Shown here one piece after another: positions 35,768-44,689 of a DNA stretch of 64,000 nt (position 1 is its first letter; each line of letters opens with the position of its first letter). The stretch comes from Epiperipatus broadwayi (taxonomy: Eukaryota; Onychophora; Udeonychophora; Euonychophora; Peripatidae), in assembly GCA_028023455.1 (NCBI GenBank), contig JAQFVV010000232.1:1116001-1180000 (forward strand), in the 5' to 3' direction. Made by a program: the position numbers and the translations under genes. The notes below the pieces were generated by a model. That model was not told where the DNA came from and did not search any database. It worked only from the letters and a program-made list of their open reading frames with translations.

Positions 35768-36254
35768 ATACCCCCCCCCCTTTTTGTGTATTTAATTTTA
35801 CCCCAAATCCTTGTAGTTTGGCACATGTTTTGCATAGTCTTTGATGAAGCATCTTTTCAGATGATGCCAAGATGAGCATGTCATCGAAATATGGTATGAT
35901 CCCATCTAAACCTTGCAATAGAACATCTAGTTTTGCTTGGAAGATATTCAGTGATGTTGATATTCCATATGGGAGCCTATTGTATTTAAACAATCCTGCC
36001 AGTTTTGTTAGTGTTAATATTTCTGCTGACCTGTCACTGGAATTTGATGAAATGGAGTTTAGATATAGCTTAGCAAAATGTGATGCATTTTGCCAACTGA
36101 CCAATACCTCTCTTACATTGGGAACAGGGTATGCTGCTTTGTTTAAATACTTATTAACTGTTAATCTATAATCGCTGCAAATGCATATTTGGCCATTAGG
36201 TTTTGTGATTATGACTATTGGAGTGTCCCAGTCTGATGTTTCCATGGGTGTCAT
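35763..36254 (-). pseudogene. Gypsy-2 reverse transcriptase, truncated
   Basis: A 163-codon ORF covers the core of a Gypsy RT. Motifs are DWDTPIVIITKPNGQ, DYRLTVNKYLNK, FAKLYLN (where LDL-type Asp has become Tyr: canonical FxKLDL), YNRLPYGIS, IFQAKLDVLLQGL and IPYFDDMLILA (YFDD). The palm Asp of motif A is therefore changed while YFDD remains. The frame ends at the polypurine tract and LTR, so RNase H and integrase are absent. The ORF starts at an internal Met; RT homology extends upstream in other frames (LFTEELGLI near 36370). Confidence 0.9.
35768..35790 (-). other. polypurine tract joined to the RT frame
   Basis: On the minus strand an AAAAAGGGGGGGGGG run followed by TAT lies directly before the 3' LTR, the position of a polypurine tract that primes plus-strand synthesis. 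In this copy it also forms the end of the RT reading frame (Lys-Gly-Gly-Gly-Val-Leu), so the internal deletion ends here. Confidence 0.7.
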
Positions 36255-36688
36255 GTTTTGCCTCTGTGTGAAAGAGATTTTTCATGGTTTACAGATAACT
36301 GGGCATGTGTTTTTAATTAACTGTACCTCTGTTGGAGTAGTTGCTATTAAGCCTAATTCTTCAGTAAATAAATCAGGGTCATTGTTTTATGGTAATTTTT
36401 TTCACCACACTAACTTGTATTTCTATTGCTGAAAACCATTGTCTACCTATTATTGGGCTAATTTCCCCTTTAACTATATATAGTGGTAATTTAATGATTT
36501 TTCTGCAATATCTGATTGGTGCTTTTACTCAACCCAATAATTTCAATGCATTCCCACTCACATCCTGGGTTCTGATATTGGTTGAGTCTATTTTAATGGT
36601 GGGGTTAGTGGCTGATAGTGTTCCCCAGTCTGTTTCTGACATTATGGAAATGCCTGACCTACTATCAATCTCTATTCTACAATTTTTA
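36255..36688 (-). pseudogene. Gypsy-2 protease/linker region, degenerate
   Basis: On the minus strand this joins the zinc-knuckle ORF to RT. Frames carry blocks like those of the Gypsy-1 protease region (for example an SDIxE/S stretch near 36650 and INPxISEPRM-like remnants), but no intact DSG/DTG motif was found. Coding is broken by stops. Confidence 0.5.
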
Positions 36689-36946
36689 TCACAGATTTGT
36701 AATTTCCATTATGAATTGCTGTGCTTTGTCACTTTCCATTTTTTCGACTGCACATATGTTAATGGATTTACCTCCTCTATTTTTGTGCTCTTGATTTCTC
36801 TTCGGGGGTTCAGGGTCCCTGTATTTCCAGCATGCATGTACTAGATGGCCTTCAATTCTGCATTTGAAACATGTTTCTTGTTTCCATTTACAGTTTTTAG
36901 CTATGTGGCCTGTTTTCCTGCAGCAGAAACATTTAATTCTGTCCAC
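36689..36946 (-). pseudogene. Gypsy-2 nucleocapsid with two CCHC knuckles
   Basis: The 85-codon ORF has two tandem zinc knuckles, CFCCRKTGHIAKNC (Cys6, Cys9, His14, Cys19) and CFKCRIEGHLVHAC (Cys26, Cys29, His34, Cys39), both CX2CX4HX4C. Such knuckles bind RNA in gag nucleocapsid. A basic stretch follows (KRNQEHKNRGGK). It is separated from the gag ORF upstream (37543-37022) by a short frame break and was once one gag protein. Confidence 0.9.
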
Positions 36947-37021
36947 TTCTCTGAGGTTCCCATTGAAATGAACTTATTTCTGCTTTATCAATTTTGAACA
37001 CTTGCTTGTTGATTTGATCTT

Positions 37022-37543
37022 TTAATCTGAAAGCCTGTGCTTGTTCTTGAAATACTCATAAGCTGTTCCTTTCTTTATAGCACTTTTATATGTTAGGTCT
37101 GCCTCTGTTATCAGCTGTTGTCTGAGCCTGTTGACAGACATTTCCCATAGCAGCTGATCTAGTAATTCTTCTACAAAATCACCGTAAACACAATCTTTCA
37201 CTAGCTCCATGAGTGCTAAATTATATTGTTTGATTGTTTCACAATTTAGTTGTTTTCTATTTCTTAACTGTAGATGTACTGTGTGGCAGGATGGGTGAGG
37301 GCTAAAAAATTTGTTTAGTCTCTGGGTTAATTCCTTGAATGGTACATTCTCATCTATGGAATTTTTATATAATTTTTTAATAATTTTTTTCCCGGATAAA
37401 CATAAAAGGATTGCTTCTTTTTGCTTGTTGTCTTCAATGTCATTTAAAATAAAGAAATTTCCAACTTGTGACAGATATAGTGGCCAATCGGCTGTGTTGT
37501 CCATATCGAACTCTCCAATAGAGTTTTGACCAAAAACTGACAT
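37022..37543 (-). pseudogene. Gypsy-2 gag, capsid region
   Basis: This 173-codon ORF starts at Met (MSVFGQNSIGEFD) at 37543, 63 bases inside the 5' LTR edge. It is homologous to the Gypsy-1 gag start (MSFGQTAISEFD). It carries the typical retrotransposon gag pattern: DWPLYLSQVGNFFILNDI, then KEAILLCLSGKKI, then FKELTQRLNKFFSPHPS, LRNRKQLNCETIKQYNLAL and LLDQLLWEMSVNRLRQQLI. This is the capsid-like gag core. Known gag continues into zinc knuckles, here in a different frame downstream. Confidence 0.88.
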
Positions 37544-37576
37544 TTATAATTAATTGCTAATTATTCACTATGGTTT

Positions 37577-37603
37577 TATGTTCAACTAATTTGACTGTTC
37601 CAG
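37577..37603 (-). other. candidate primer binding site of Gypsy-2
   Basis: Two bases after the 5' LTR, the minus strand reads TGGAACAGTCAAATTAG. A TGG start two bases from the LTR is the usual form of a tRNA primer binding site. I cannot assign the tRNA. Confidence 0.5.
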
Positions 37604-37605
37604 GT

Positions 37606-38254
37606 TCTGTGTATTGACTCTTCAATTACAGTGCACAAATGTTAATTCTTGAACTAGTTAGAGTTTAATCCCCAAAATAGTTTGATGCAAACTAGTTTAT
37701 AGTTTATACAAAGTTTTCAACTGTTCCAAGCTAAGTGAATGATGAGAGATTGATATATACAAACACAGTTCTGTGCCCTGCTGAGCTGTTTTAGAAAAAC
37801 ACACTATATGCATAAAATAATGAATACTCGAACCATAATCCTGCACATATAGTTTCTACATCTTAATTTGCTTCTTTCTCAATGTAGGGTAATTCTCAAT
37901 TCCCACACTGTTCCTTTGCCACAGATGCTCTCCTAGAATTCACTAAACATGCTTTGTACTTTCTCTGCCCTTCTTTTCCAAATCCCCCATCCTCTTTTAT
38001 CTATTTGGCTTTCTTTTGTTTTCTGGAGTAACGCTTATAAATTAAGGTGGATTTAATTAAATTGGGTTTTGCTAATTAAATTCCTTCATTATCTGATCAA
38101 TTAGTTTAGTTCAAATGATTACATTTTAAGCTGAATCAGATGACTAATTAATGTCTATAATTAAAATATTAGAAATTTAAATGTCTTTTAAAAGAAATAT
38201 TTTAGAACAAGACACTTTGGTGAGTACATTTAATTTTAAAATGCATATTTTACA
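37606..38254 (-). repeat. Gypsy-2 5' LTR
   Basis: Direct repeat of 35132-35767. On the minus strand it starts TGTAAAATATGCATT and ends AATACACAGAA, where the final CA seen in the other LTR has mutated to AA. Confidence 0.88.
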
Positions 38255-38259
38255 CCATC

Positions 38260-38543
38260 CATTGGCATTTTTTGTTAAATATTTATTCATTGATTCCATT
38301 TTATTCTATAGTTATAAAACCATATTGCTTTGCATTTCAATCCAGTCTACTTTTGAAGCAGTGTTGCAGCAATCCATGTTGGGGAGAGAAACAACTGTTG
38401 GTTAAAAGTGTTTTCCGATGGAACTTGGGTACCTGCATTTTATTGACTGTTTTTAAAGTATTTTTCAATATTCTGATCATAACAACTAGTATGATTATTA
38501 TATCTTGCTGAAAACTCTCTATAATAAAAACCACATCAGTCAA
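38260..38543 (-). pseudogene. probable 5' part of LINE-2 ORF1
   Basis: A minus-strand ORF (38543-38337) continues, with breaks, to the right edge of Gypsy-2. The peptide just before the insertion (FNKKCQWMV) lines up with the one just after it (MVKKYRYKFSN near 35126), which is what an insertion into ORF1 with a 5-bp duplication predicts. The start codon and 5' UTR are uncertain, and no domain is recognised. Confidence 0.45.
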
Positions 38544-38560
38544 AAAGCATGGAAAATGTA

Positions 38561-39701
38561 ATCAGATCCAGAAACAGATACTGAAGTTTGCTAAACTAGT
38601 CTGTGCGATGATTCTATAATAGTGTGAAGAACTAAATGGACAATGCTACTGATATTATATCTTATATAGTTACCAATGCTGCTATATTTACTCTCTAACT
38701 TCACTAGCATCCAAGACAAAAAACTACTCTCATCAAAGGACTTAACAAAGATAACCATAACATATTAAAATAATGGTATCTGCAAAAACCATTTAAAAAT
38801 TATTTAACATGGTAAGATCTTGTCATTATAAATACTATTAGGTCTTAAACTTAAATCTAAACTTAAATTTAAAATGTTTATTACTGTGATATTAAATATT
38901 TGAGTACAGTATATGTGCATGTTTTATTTATTCTATAATAATAAATTATTTTTTATTAATCCATTTTATTTGTTTGTAATTCACTTTAAGCATTATGCTT
39001 TTAACACCTCATATGCTAGTTAATATCCACTGCTCTAAGAAATCATGCAATCCACTGTGAGGTATGCAGAAATAATCATGATAATTTGCAGGTGATGATT
39101 ATTTCTTTAAAAAATTTCCAAAAGTAAACTTTTTTTTACAAGGTTTGGCACTTTTGAATTTTATTTGTATTGTAATTGAAAAACAAATAAAATACTTCTG
39201 GGAGTACTTGTATTTTCAAATCATAAATCATCATGATCACATTGGGTAATATTATTGTACAGTTGAATTAAATCATTTTTATTTGAATTTTATTAGCCAT
39301 TCAACTTTAATATTTATTTAAATGAAAATGTACTATACACATTTGTATATCTTTGAGCTTCGTTCAAATCTGGTAGCATTGCAAACTGAAATGTTCCCAC
39401 ATATTTGTCTTCATTAATGATGATTTAATAACTTTTTTTAAACATTTAAATTTATCAATACTATGATGTACTATAGTATATTTTTCATTTATAAAACTGT
39501 GCAATATATACTTTTCTAGTTGTTTAATACCTTTTTATTATTATTAACTGTAATTTTGCGATAATTAGGGACAGCTTTTTATACTTTACAGTTAATTGTT
39601 CTTTACTTTTCTTTTGTAAAACAAGTTTATCATTCATATATTTCTACAAATGCTTTATGATGCAATTCAATCGCAATTAGATTAAAATAAAGTTATAAAT
39701 A
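38561..39701. other. AT-rich DNA between LINE-2 and Gypsy-1
   Basis: No ORF, repeat copy or motif recognised. This may include the LINE-2 5' UTR and original flanking DNA. Confidence 0.45.
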
Positions 39702-40144
39702 TGGAATAGTTACTAATCAATCACTAATTAAATGTGTGTCTCTAAACGACCGTCTAAAAATAATTTAGAAACAAAAATAATTACTGAAACAATAAAGGAA
39801 TAAAATTAAAGAAAATCTGATTACGCAGGAATGCGATTTCCCATAACTAATCTGATTGTCAATAATTAATCAACAATCGAATTCCAAAAAGAATAATTAA
39901 ATAAAATGAATAAGAAATTACTCCAGAAAACAAAGGGAAAAAATGTGTTTTTTTAATCTGGGGGGGGGGGGTGGCAGATTTTTTATCTCGAATAGAAAAT
40001 CAGTCACACTGAAAGTAGCAGAGTGAGAGAGAAGTTCTTATTTTGCAGACCCAGGATCTTAGAAATAATTCTTGTACATCAAGGCGAGAAAACTGCAAGA
40101 GAATTAGCTTGAGTGAGAAAATTAACTTGGAGATACTCATGAAC
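39702..40144 (+). repeat. Gypsy-1 5' LTR, left part
   Basis: Matches 46860-47300 of the 3' LTR with scattered differences, including an expanded G run at 39961-39971 absent from the other LTR. It is interrupted at 40152 by Merlin-2. Confidence 0.9.
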
Positions 40145-40152
40145 ATTTCGAG
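40145..40152. repeat. Merlin-2 target duplication, left
   Basis: ATTTCGAG, repeated exactly at 42535-42542; the 3' LTR carries a single related site (ATTGCGAG) at this position. Confidence 0.9.
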
Positions 40153-40412
40153 GGTACTTACGGATAATTCAACCGATGACGTATTTGACCTACTGATTTC
40201 CTTTTTGGTAGACATCGACATTTTTTGCATGACAACATTGTCATGGCAACCAAGTGACTGGCGTGATTAATCCATCAGAAAGTCAATTTTTTTTTTTTTT
40301 ACCTGCGAGATTTAAAATTCGGAGAGAGGTTTGGGAAATTTTTTGATTTTTCTGTCTATTGTGATTTTGCTATCCACGGCATCACAGTGACTTTTTTGAG
40401 CTCTTCTACTTT

Positions 40413-41336
40413 GTGATATTTGCGTTATTTGCATTTATGATGGCTGAAGCTACAAGAACCTTATTTAATTTACCAAGTATGAAGGAAGAAGCGATCATCT
40501 TCTTACAAGACTGCGGACTTCTCCCGAAAAGGAAATTGTGTCAAAATGGTCATGAAATGAAAAAGTATGTTCACAATTTGGGACCTAATTTGGTGAAACA
40601 ATGGCGATGCAACTTGAAATATTGTCTATCCCAAATCGCAATGAGAAAAGGCACGTGGTTCGTTGGCTCCAAAATGACTTTTGTGACCGCTATACGTTTC
40701 ATCTACAGTTGGTCCAAACAATTAACATCCAGAACATTTTGTGCGGAGGAATTGAATATTTTGGACAAAACTGTTATCGATTGGAACAACTACCTCTGCG
40801 AAGTTTGTACCTGGAGATTGTTAAGAAATGAAAGGTGGAAAATCGGAAGTCCCAACACAATCGTGGAAATCGACGAAAGCCTCTTCACAAAATGTAAGAA
40901 CAATGCCGGAAGAGTCCTACCACAGCAATGGCTATTTGGTGGCGTATGCAGAGAGACTGAGGAATGTTTTATTGTAGCCATTCGAGATCGAAGTGAGTCT
41001 ACTCTCATGCAAGAAATTTTGCAAAATGTACATGAAGGCTCGACTATCTACAGCGATTTCTGGAAAGGATATAAGAGTGAAGAGTTAGCTGAGGCTGGAT
41101 ACGAACACCATCATGTTAATCACACATACAACTTCATAGACCCCACAACTGGCGTACATACACAAAATGTTGAAAGGTTGTGGGGTTTGGTCAAATGGCA
41201 TAATAAAAAACACAGAGGGACAGCACGTCAGCACCTGGACTCATATTTGAGTGAGTTTATGTGGAGGCAGTCGTATAAAGCTGATCCTTTCACTGCGATT
41301 TTGGAACATATATCCCAATTCAGTCCTCCGCAGTGA
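40413..41336 (+). CDS. Merlin-2 transposase (ISXO2/IS1595-like DDE), intact
   Basis: An uninterrupted 307-codon ORF. An N-terminal zinc-ribbon-like pattern is visible (Cys43, His47, then Cys66 and Cys71), followed by a helical segment. The DDE catalytic core comes next: VEIDES (Asp154), IYSDFWKGY (Asp215) and TQNVERLW (Glu254), with the C-terminal SEFMWR block typical of the family. Length and order fit ISXO2-like transposases of animals. The second or third in-frame Met (residues 9-10, MMAEATRTLF) may be the real start, because upstream residues are hydrophobic and unlike the family. It would cut and paste the element through its TIRs. Whether it is expressed or active is unknown. Confidence 0.93.
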   Translation: MIFALFAFMMAEATRTLFNLPSMKEEAIIFLQDCGLLPKRKLCQNGHEMKKYVHNLGPNLVKQWRCNLKYCLSQIAMRKGTWFVGSKMTFVTAIRFIYSWSKQLTSRTFCAEELNILDKTVIDWNNYLCEVCTWRLLRNERWKIGSPNTIVEIDESLFTKCKNNAGRVLPQQWLFGGVCRETEECFIVAIRDRSESTLMQEILQNVHEGSTIYSDFWKGYKSEELAEAGYEHHHVNHTYNFIDPTTGVHTQNVERLWGLVKWHNKKHRGTARQHLDSYLSEFMWRQSYKADPFTAILEHISQFSPPQ

Positions 41337-41399
41337 ACGCTATTTGTAAGTAATTTTAATTTTTTTTCTAATAATTATAATTTTATAATTAATTATATT

Positions 41400-42070
41400 A
41401 TTGAATATAGACAATAAGTAATCCAAATGCATGTAAAAGTAAGGTCGCCATTAATGCCATATTCGCATTACATCTTTATTTTAAATGTACAAAAATTTTT
41501 TGGTAATATTTCTACACTTATCAAACTTCCACTTAATTACGTTTAATTTGTAAATAATTTTCAATAATTTTTTAACTCAAATTACCAATATACAGTACGT
41601 TTTTAAAATTACCAAATGTATGTAAAACTACGGCATGTGATGACACGTTTTATACAAGATTGCCATTAATGCCAGATTTCGCCATAATTTGGGTAAAGTG
41701 TTTTTCATCTGTTTTTTTTTTAATTTACAAACATTTTTTGTTAATATTTTTACACTTATCAAACTTCCACTTAATTACGTTTAATTTGTAAATAATTTTC
41801 AATAATTTTTTAACTCATATTACCAATATACAGTATGTTTTTAAAATTACCAAATGTATGTTAAACTACGGCATGTAATGACACGTTTTATACAAGATCG
41901 CCATTAATGCCAGATTCGCATTAATTCGGGTAAAGTGTTTTTTAAATCAAATTAGCAATATATATTTTGTATTGACCTTATTTTGTATTTCATTCATGTA
42001 AATTTTCAATAATTTTTTTAATCAAATTAGCAATATACAGTACATTTTTATATTTTGTATTGATCTTATT
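41400..42070 (+). repeat. 238-bp direct repeats downstream of the transposase
   Basis: A block with TACACTTATCAAACTTCCAC occurs at 41513 and 41751 (238 bp apart), with the full intervening unit repeated almost exactly. Partial further copies (TTTTCAATAATTTTTT, CCATTAATGCCA) lie at 41450 and 41940-42100. All belong to Merlin-2's 3' non-coding part. Confidence 0.85.
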
Positions 42071-42338
42071 TTGTATTTCATGCATGTAAATTTTCAATAA
42101 TTTTTTGTTTTTTTGTATTTTTTTTTTCAGGACCAAGAAACATGGTGGTGTTCATTTTCTGCCCACCAAGAAGCCATCTAAAAAAACATGTGACCGTATA
42201 TTTTTTGTTAAATTTTTGTCTTTTTTTTATGTTTTCATGTTTAAATTTTTTTTTAAATTTTCATATTTTTTTACCATTTTTTTTTTCTTTTTTATCACAT
42301 GACCTGCATCACATTTTTGGATTTCTTTATCACGTGAT

Positions 42339-42517
42339 CAACCGATGACATATTACCCTGAAGGCATATCGGTCTAATCTTGCGCTTATTAATGTGACGT
42401 GTTCACGTGATCTGTGGACACATTTTAGCGACTAAATGTGTCTGCAGATCACTTGGAGATGTTATCTTAAAAATCGCATTAGACCGATATGCCTTCAGGG
42501 TAATATGTCATCGGTTG
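42339..42517. repeat. perfect 40-bp inverted repeat at Merlin-2 right end
   Basis: The arms 42339-42378 and 42478-42517 are exact reverse complements over 40 bp. An inner pair (GTGATCTG with GACACAT, at about 42407-42461) can extend the fold. The outer arm begins CAACCGATGACATATTA, the same sequence as part of the TIR. Confidence 0.9.
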
Positions 42518-42542
42518 AATTATCCACAAGCATCATTTCGAG

Positions 42543-42808
42543 TAAGCAAGAGACTAACTGACTGCGTTATATATAAGCAAAATATTAATCTGTTTACAGT
42601 TATATGTATATGCAATATAGACAGGCAAAGTATTAATAGTCTGTTTGAAGGTATATGTATATGTATCGCAGGCATAATTGTTTATGTCCATTAAATTGCA
42701 TTGTAAATTGAAACCATTGGATTATTGCTATTAAAAGCGAATTAGAGTAATTCTTGATAAAATTGTCATTCATATCTATCGAGATAAAGCTAAAATCAAG
42801 ACATAACA
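42543..42808 (+). repeat. Gypsy-1 5' LTR, right part
   Basis: Continues the LTR after Merlin-2 (TAAGCAAGAGACTAACTGAC) and matches 47310-47567. Ends GACATAACA at 42808. Confidence 0.9.
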
Positions 42809-42810
42809 GC

Positions 42811-42828
42811 TGGCGCAGTTGCACAGCT
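42811..42828 (+). other. Gypsy-1 primer binding site
   Basis: TGGCGCAGTTGCACAGCT begins two bases after the LTR. A TGG start complementary to a tRNA 3' CCA is the usual arrangement. I do not assign the tRNA. Confidence 0.6.
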
Positions 42829-42882
42829 GATCCAAACTTGATGAGGATTTTTTCAACAACTAAAAGTATAGTAAAAACAGAA

Positions 42883-43580
42883 ATGTCTTTTGGACAAACA
42901 GCCATAAGTGAATTTGATGTGGAGAACACTGCAAAACTTTTTTACCCTGAATGATATACAAGAAAACAAAAGGAAAGTGGCAGCACTCTTGTGCTTCTCG
43001 GGGAAAAAAAGTTATAGAAATTGTCAACAAGCTTTTTGACTCCACCGACAAAATAGAATACAAAGAGTTAGTCAAGAAACTGACAGGGAATTTTAGCCCC
43101 CGACCCACCCGTCACTTAGCCCTGTTAAAACTAAGGAATAGGAAACAGTCTAAAGGGGAATCAATAAAAGACTATAATTTAGTTCTTAGGGAATTGGCTA
43201 GGGATTGCAGTTAATGGAGACTAAATTGAAGAAATTGTCTTGGATCAATTACTATGGGGTATGTACAGTGGCAGATTGAGAGAACAATTATTAATGGGTA
43301 CAGATTTAAAATACCATTGTGTGATTCAGAAAGGAATGGCATATGAACTAATAACTGAACAAGGTCAAGCTTTTAAAAATACAACTGAAGAGATAAATAC
43401 CCAGATTTATAAAACTGACAGTAATTGGAATAACCCATGCAAACCAGATTTTGAAAAGGGAAATAAAATGACATGTTATTGCTGTGGAAAAACTAACCAC
43501 AGAGCAAAGAGTGCAGGTGAAGAGAAGAAAAGTGTTTTAAATGTGGAGATAAGGGACACATTGCACGCATATGTAGAAAA
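42883..43580 (+). pseudogene. Gypsy-1 gag with two zinc knuckles
   Basis: Gag starts at the Met of MSFGQTAISEFD (42883), homologous to Gypsy-2 gag. It then passes through a frame break near 42940 and stops near 43212. The next stretch has YSGRLREQLLMGTDLKY, matching the conserved gag pattern (LRQQLI in Gypsy-2). Two knuckles follow: CYCCGKTNHRAKS (near 43479-43520, last Cys lost) and, in a shifted frame, CFKCGDKGHIARIC (near 43533-43575). Gag forms the particle and the knuckles bind RNA. Several frameshifts inactivate this copy. Confidence 0.85.
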
Positions 43581-43607
43581 CCCGATATATATGCAAATCA
43601 AGGAAAA

Positions 43608-43934
43608 GTGTGGAATCAAAAAAATAGGGGAGGTAAACCGAATAATAATTTTACTATTAGAAATACAAGCACAGAGGGACAACAACAATTTATGATCGAA
43701 TTGGAAATTTATGGAGTTAAAATAGAAATCAAAATAGACAGTGACTCAGGGATATTTATAATATCAGACAAAGATTGGAGAAAATTATCAGCAATGAACC
43801 CTGGATTAATACTGGAAAAAACCAGCGTAAAAGCCCATGATGTAAGTGGAGATACATTAAACCTACTGGGGAAAATACAAACTCCAATTAAATACTGCAA
43901 TAAACTAAAAACATTACTGTTATATATAGTATAA
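43608..43934 (+). pseudogene. Gypsy-1 protease region
   Basis: A 108-codon ORF with IEIKIDSDSGIFIISDKDW in the place of the aspartic protease site. Retroviral-type proteases use D-S/T-G followed by S or A; here DSDSG could provide DSG in a shifted position. The rest (VSGDTLNLLGKIQTPI) fits the flap-and-core region. The protease of Gypsy-2 is too degraded for comparison. Processing of gag-pol is the family role. Confidence 0.7.
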
Positions 43935-44668
43935 GGAGATTCAGCTCTATAATACGAAGAGACTGGTTCCAATTCAAGTTAACGTAATAAAAAAAATCTC
44001 CCTTGGAAGAGAAATGAAAAATAAATATCCAGACCTATTTACCAATGAATTAGGCATGATAGACACAAATTCCATAGAGGTGGAACTAGTTGATAATGTG
44101 CATCCCACAATTTGTAAACCGTGAAAGATACCATATGCTCAAAGAACAAAAGTAGAAGAGAAAATCCGTTCATTGGTCAATAAAAGCATTTTGACACCTG
44201 TAGAAATAGCAGATTGGGCAACACCTATAGTCATAGTTACAAAACCCAATGGAAACATGCATATGTGGTGATTACAGAATAACTGTAAATAAGTTTCTAA
44301 ATAAAGGGGCAAACCCCATACCGAACATAAGAGAGGTATTAGCAAGCCTACAAAAAGCATCACATTTTGCAAAACTGGATTTAAATTCAGCGGTTCACCA
44401 AATTCCAGTGTCAGAAAAAACAGCTGAAATATTAATGATCACAACACCTTTCGGATTGTTTACGTGTAATAGATTGCCATTTGGCATATCAACAACCTCA
44501 AATATATTTCAGGTGAAAATTGACACACTACTGCAGGGACTTGAGGGCATTATACCATATTTTGATGACATATTAATAACAGAAGACTCTGAGGAGAGCT
44601 TGCATCAAAAAGTGACTAGTGTATGCGGGAAACTGAATGCCAACAAAAGTGTATGGAACACAAAATAA
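43935..44668 (+). pseudogene. Gypsy-1 reverse transcriptase
   Basis: The N-terminal part (about 44090-44250) is in other frames (VEEKIRSLVNKSIL, ADWATPIVIVTKPNG), joining at 44249 the 139-codon ORF. That ORF keeps DYRITVNKFLNK, FAKLDLNSAVHQI (catalytic Asp in KLDL), FGLFTCNRLPFGIS, IFQVKIDTLLQGL and IPYFDDILI (YFDD). Motifs A and C are both intact, unlike Gypsy-2. Breaks in the upstream frame show that it is not functional. Confidence 0.9.
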
Positions 44669-44689
44669 TTAGCATTTCTAAGACGTGAT

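Larger units (their letters stand above)
35132..38254 (-). mobile_element. Gypsy-2: minus-strand Ty3/Gypsy element with large pol deletion
   Basis: Two LTRs (35132-35767 and 37606-38254) flank gag, zinc knuckles, a broken protease region and part of RT, all on the minus strand. A 5-bp duplication CCATC marks both ends. RNase H and integrase are missing: the RT frame runs straight into a poly-G tract and the 3' LTR. The element lies within ORF1 of LINE-2. Gag and RT are clearly related to those of Gypsy-1 at 42.9-44.7 kb (NKxLNKxAxPxPNxREVL in both), but the LTRs are not obviously alike, so they are different families of one lineage. Confidence 0.9.
26941..38560 (-). mobile_element. LINE-2: minus-strand APE-type LINE, split by two insertions
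   Basis: Reading right to left on the minus strand, the order is ORF1 remnants (about 38540-38260 and 35126-33070), endonuclease (32900-32149), RT (29436-27950) and a C-terminal zinc-knuckle segment (27670-27218). An AATAAA then T- and A-rich end lies near 26985-26941. Frames resume across both insertions (repeat B and Gypsy-2), each bounded by 5-bp duplications. Without them the element is about 5.8 kb. Two-ORF layout, APE endonuclease and the Cys-rich C-terminus fit a Jockey/CR1/I-like clade; I cannot choose among them. The 5' edge near 38.5 kb is approximate. Confidence 0.8.
40153..42534 (+). mobile_element. Merlin-2: full-length Merlin DNA transposon with intact transposase
   Basis: The 2382-bp element has 8-bp duplications (ATTTCGAG) and terminal inverted repeats. 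The left end is GGTACTTACGGATAATTC and the right end inverted is GATGCTTGTGGATAATTC, followed by a shared CAACCGATGACxTATT. It carries one intact transposase ORF, a downstream region with 238-bp direct repeats and a 40-bp perfect hairpin arm pair near the right end. Merlin elements (IS1016/ISXO2-related) make 8-9-bp duplications. An intact ORF, exact duplication and clean ends suggest that this is among the youngest insertions here. Confidence 0.93.

Noticed and set aside
36389-36844. 151-codon plus-strand ORF in Gypsy-2
   Set aside because: Antisense to the Gypsy-2 protease and zinc-knuckle region on the minus strand; shadow.
39961-39971. Poly-G run as a regulatory motif
   Set aside because: Present in only one of the two LTRs, so more likely slippage or an assembly homopolymer than function.
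40413-41336. Bacterial contamination suggested by the ISXO2/IS1595-like transposase
   Set aside because: The gene lies in a TIR element with an 8-bp duplication inside a eukaryotic Gypsy LTR; Merlin elements of animals carry this transposase type.
41400-42070. Repeats as a possible CRISPR-like array
   Set aside because: Units are long, AT-rich and directly adjacent, with no spacers, in a eukaryotic transposon.
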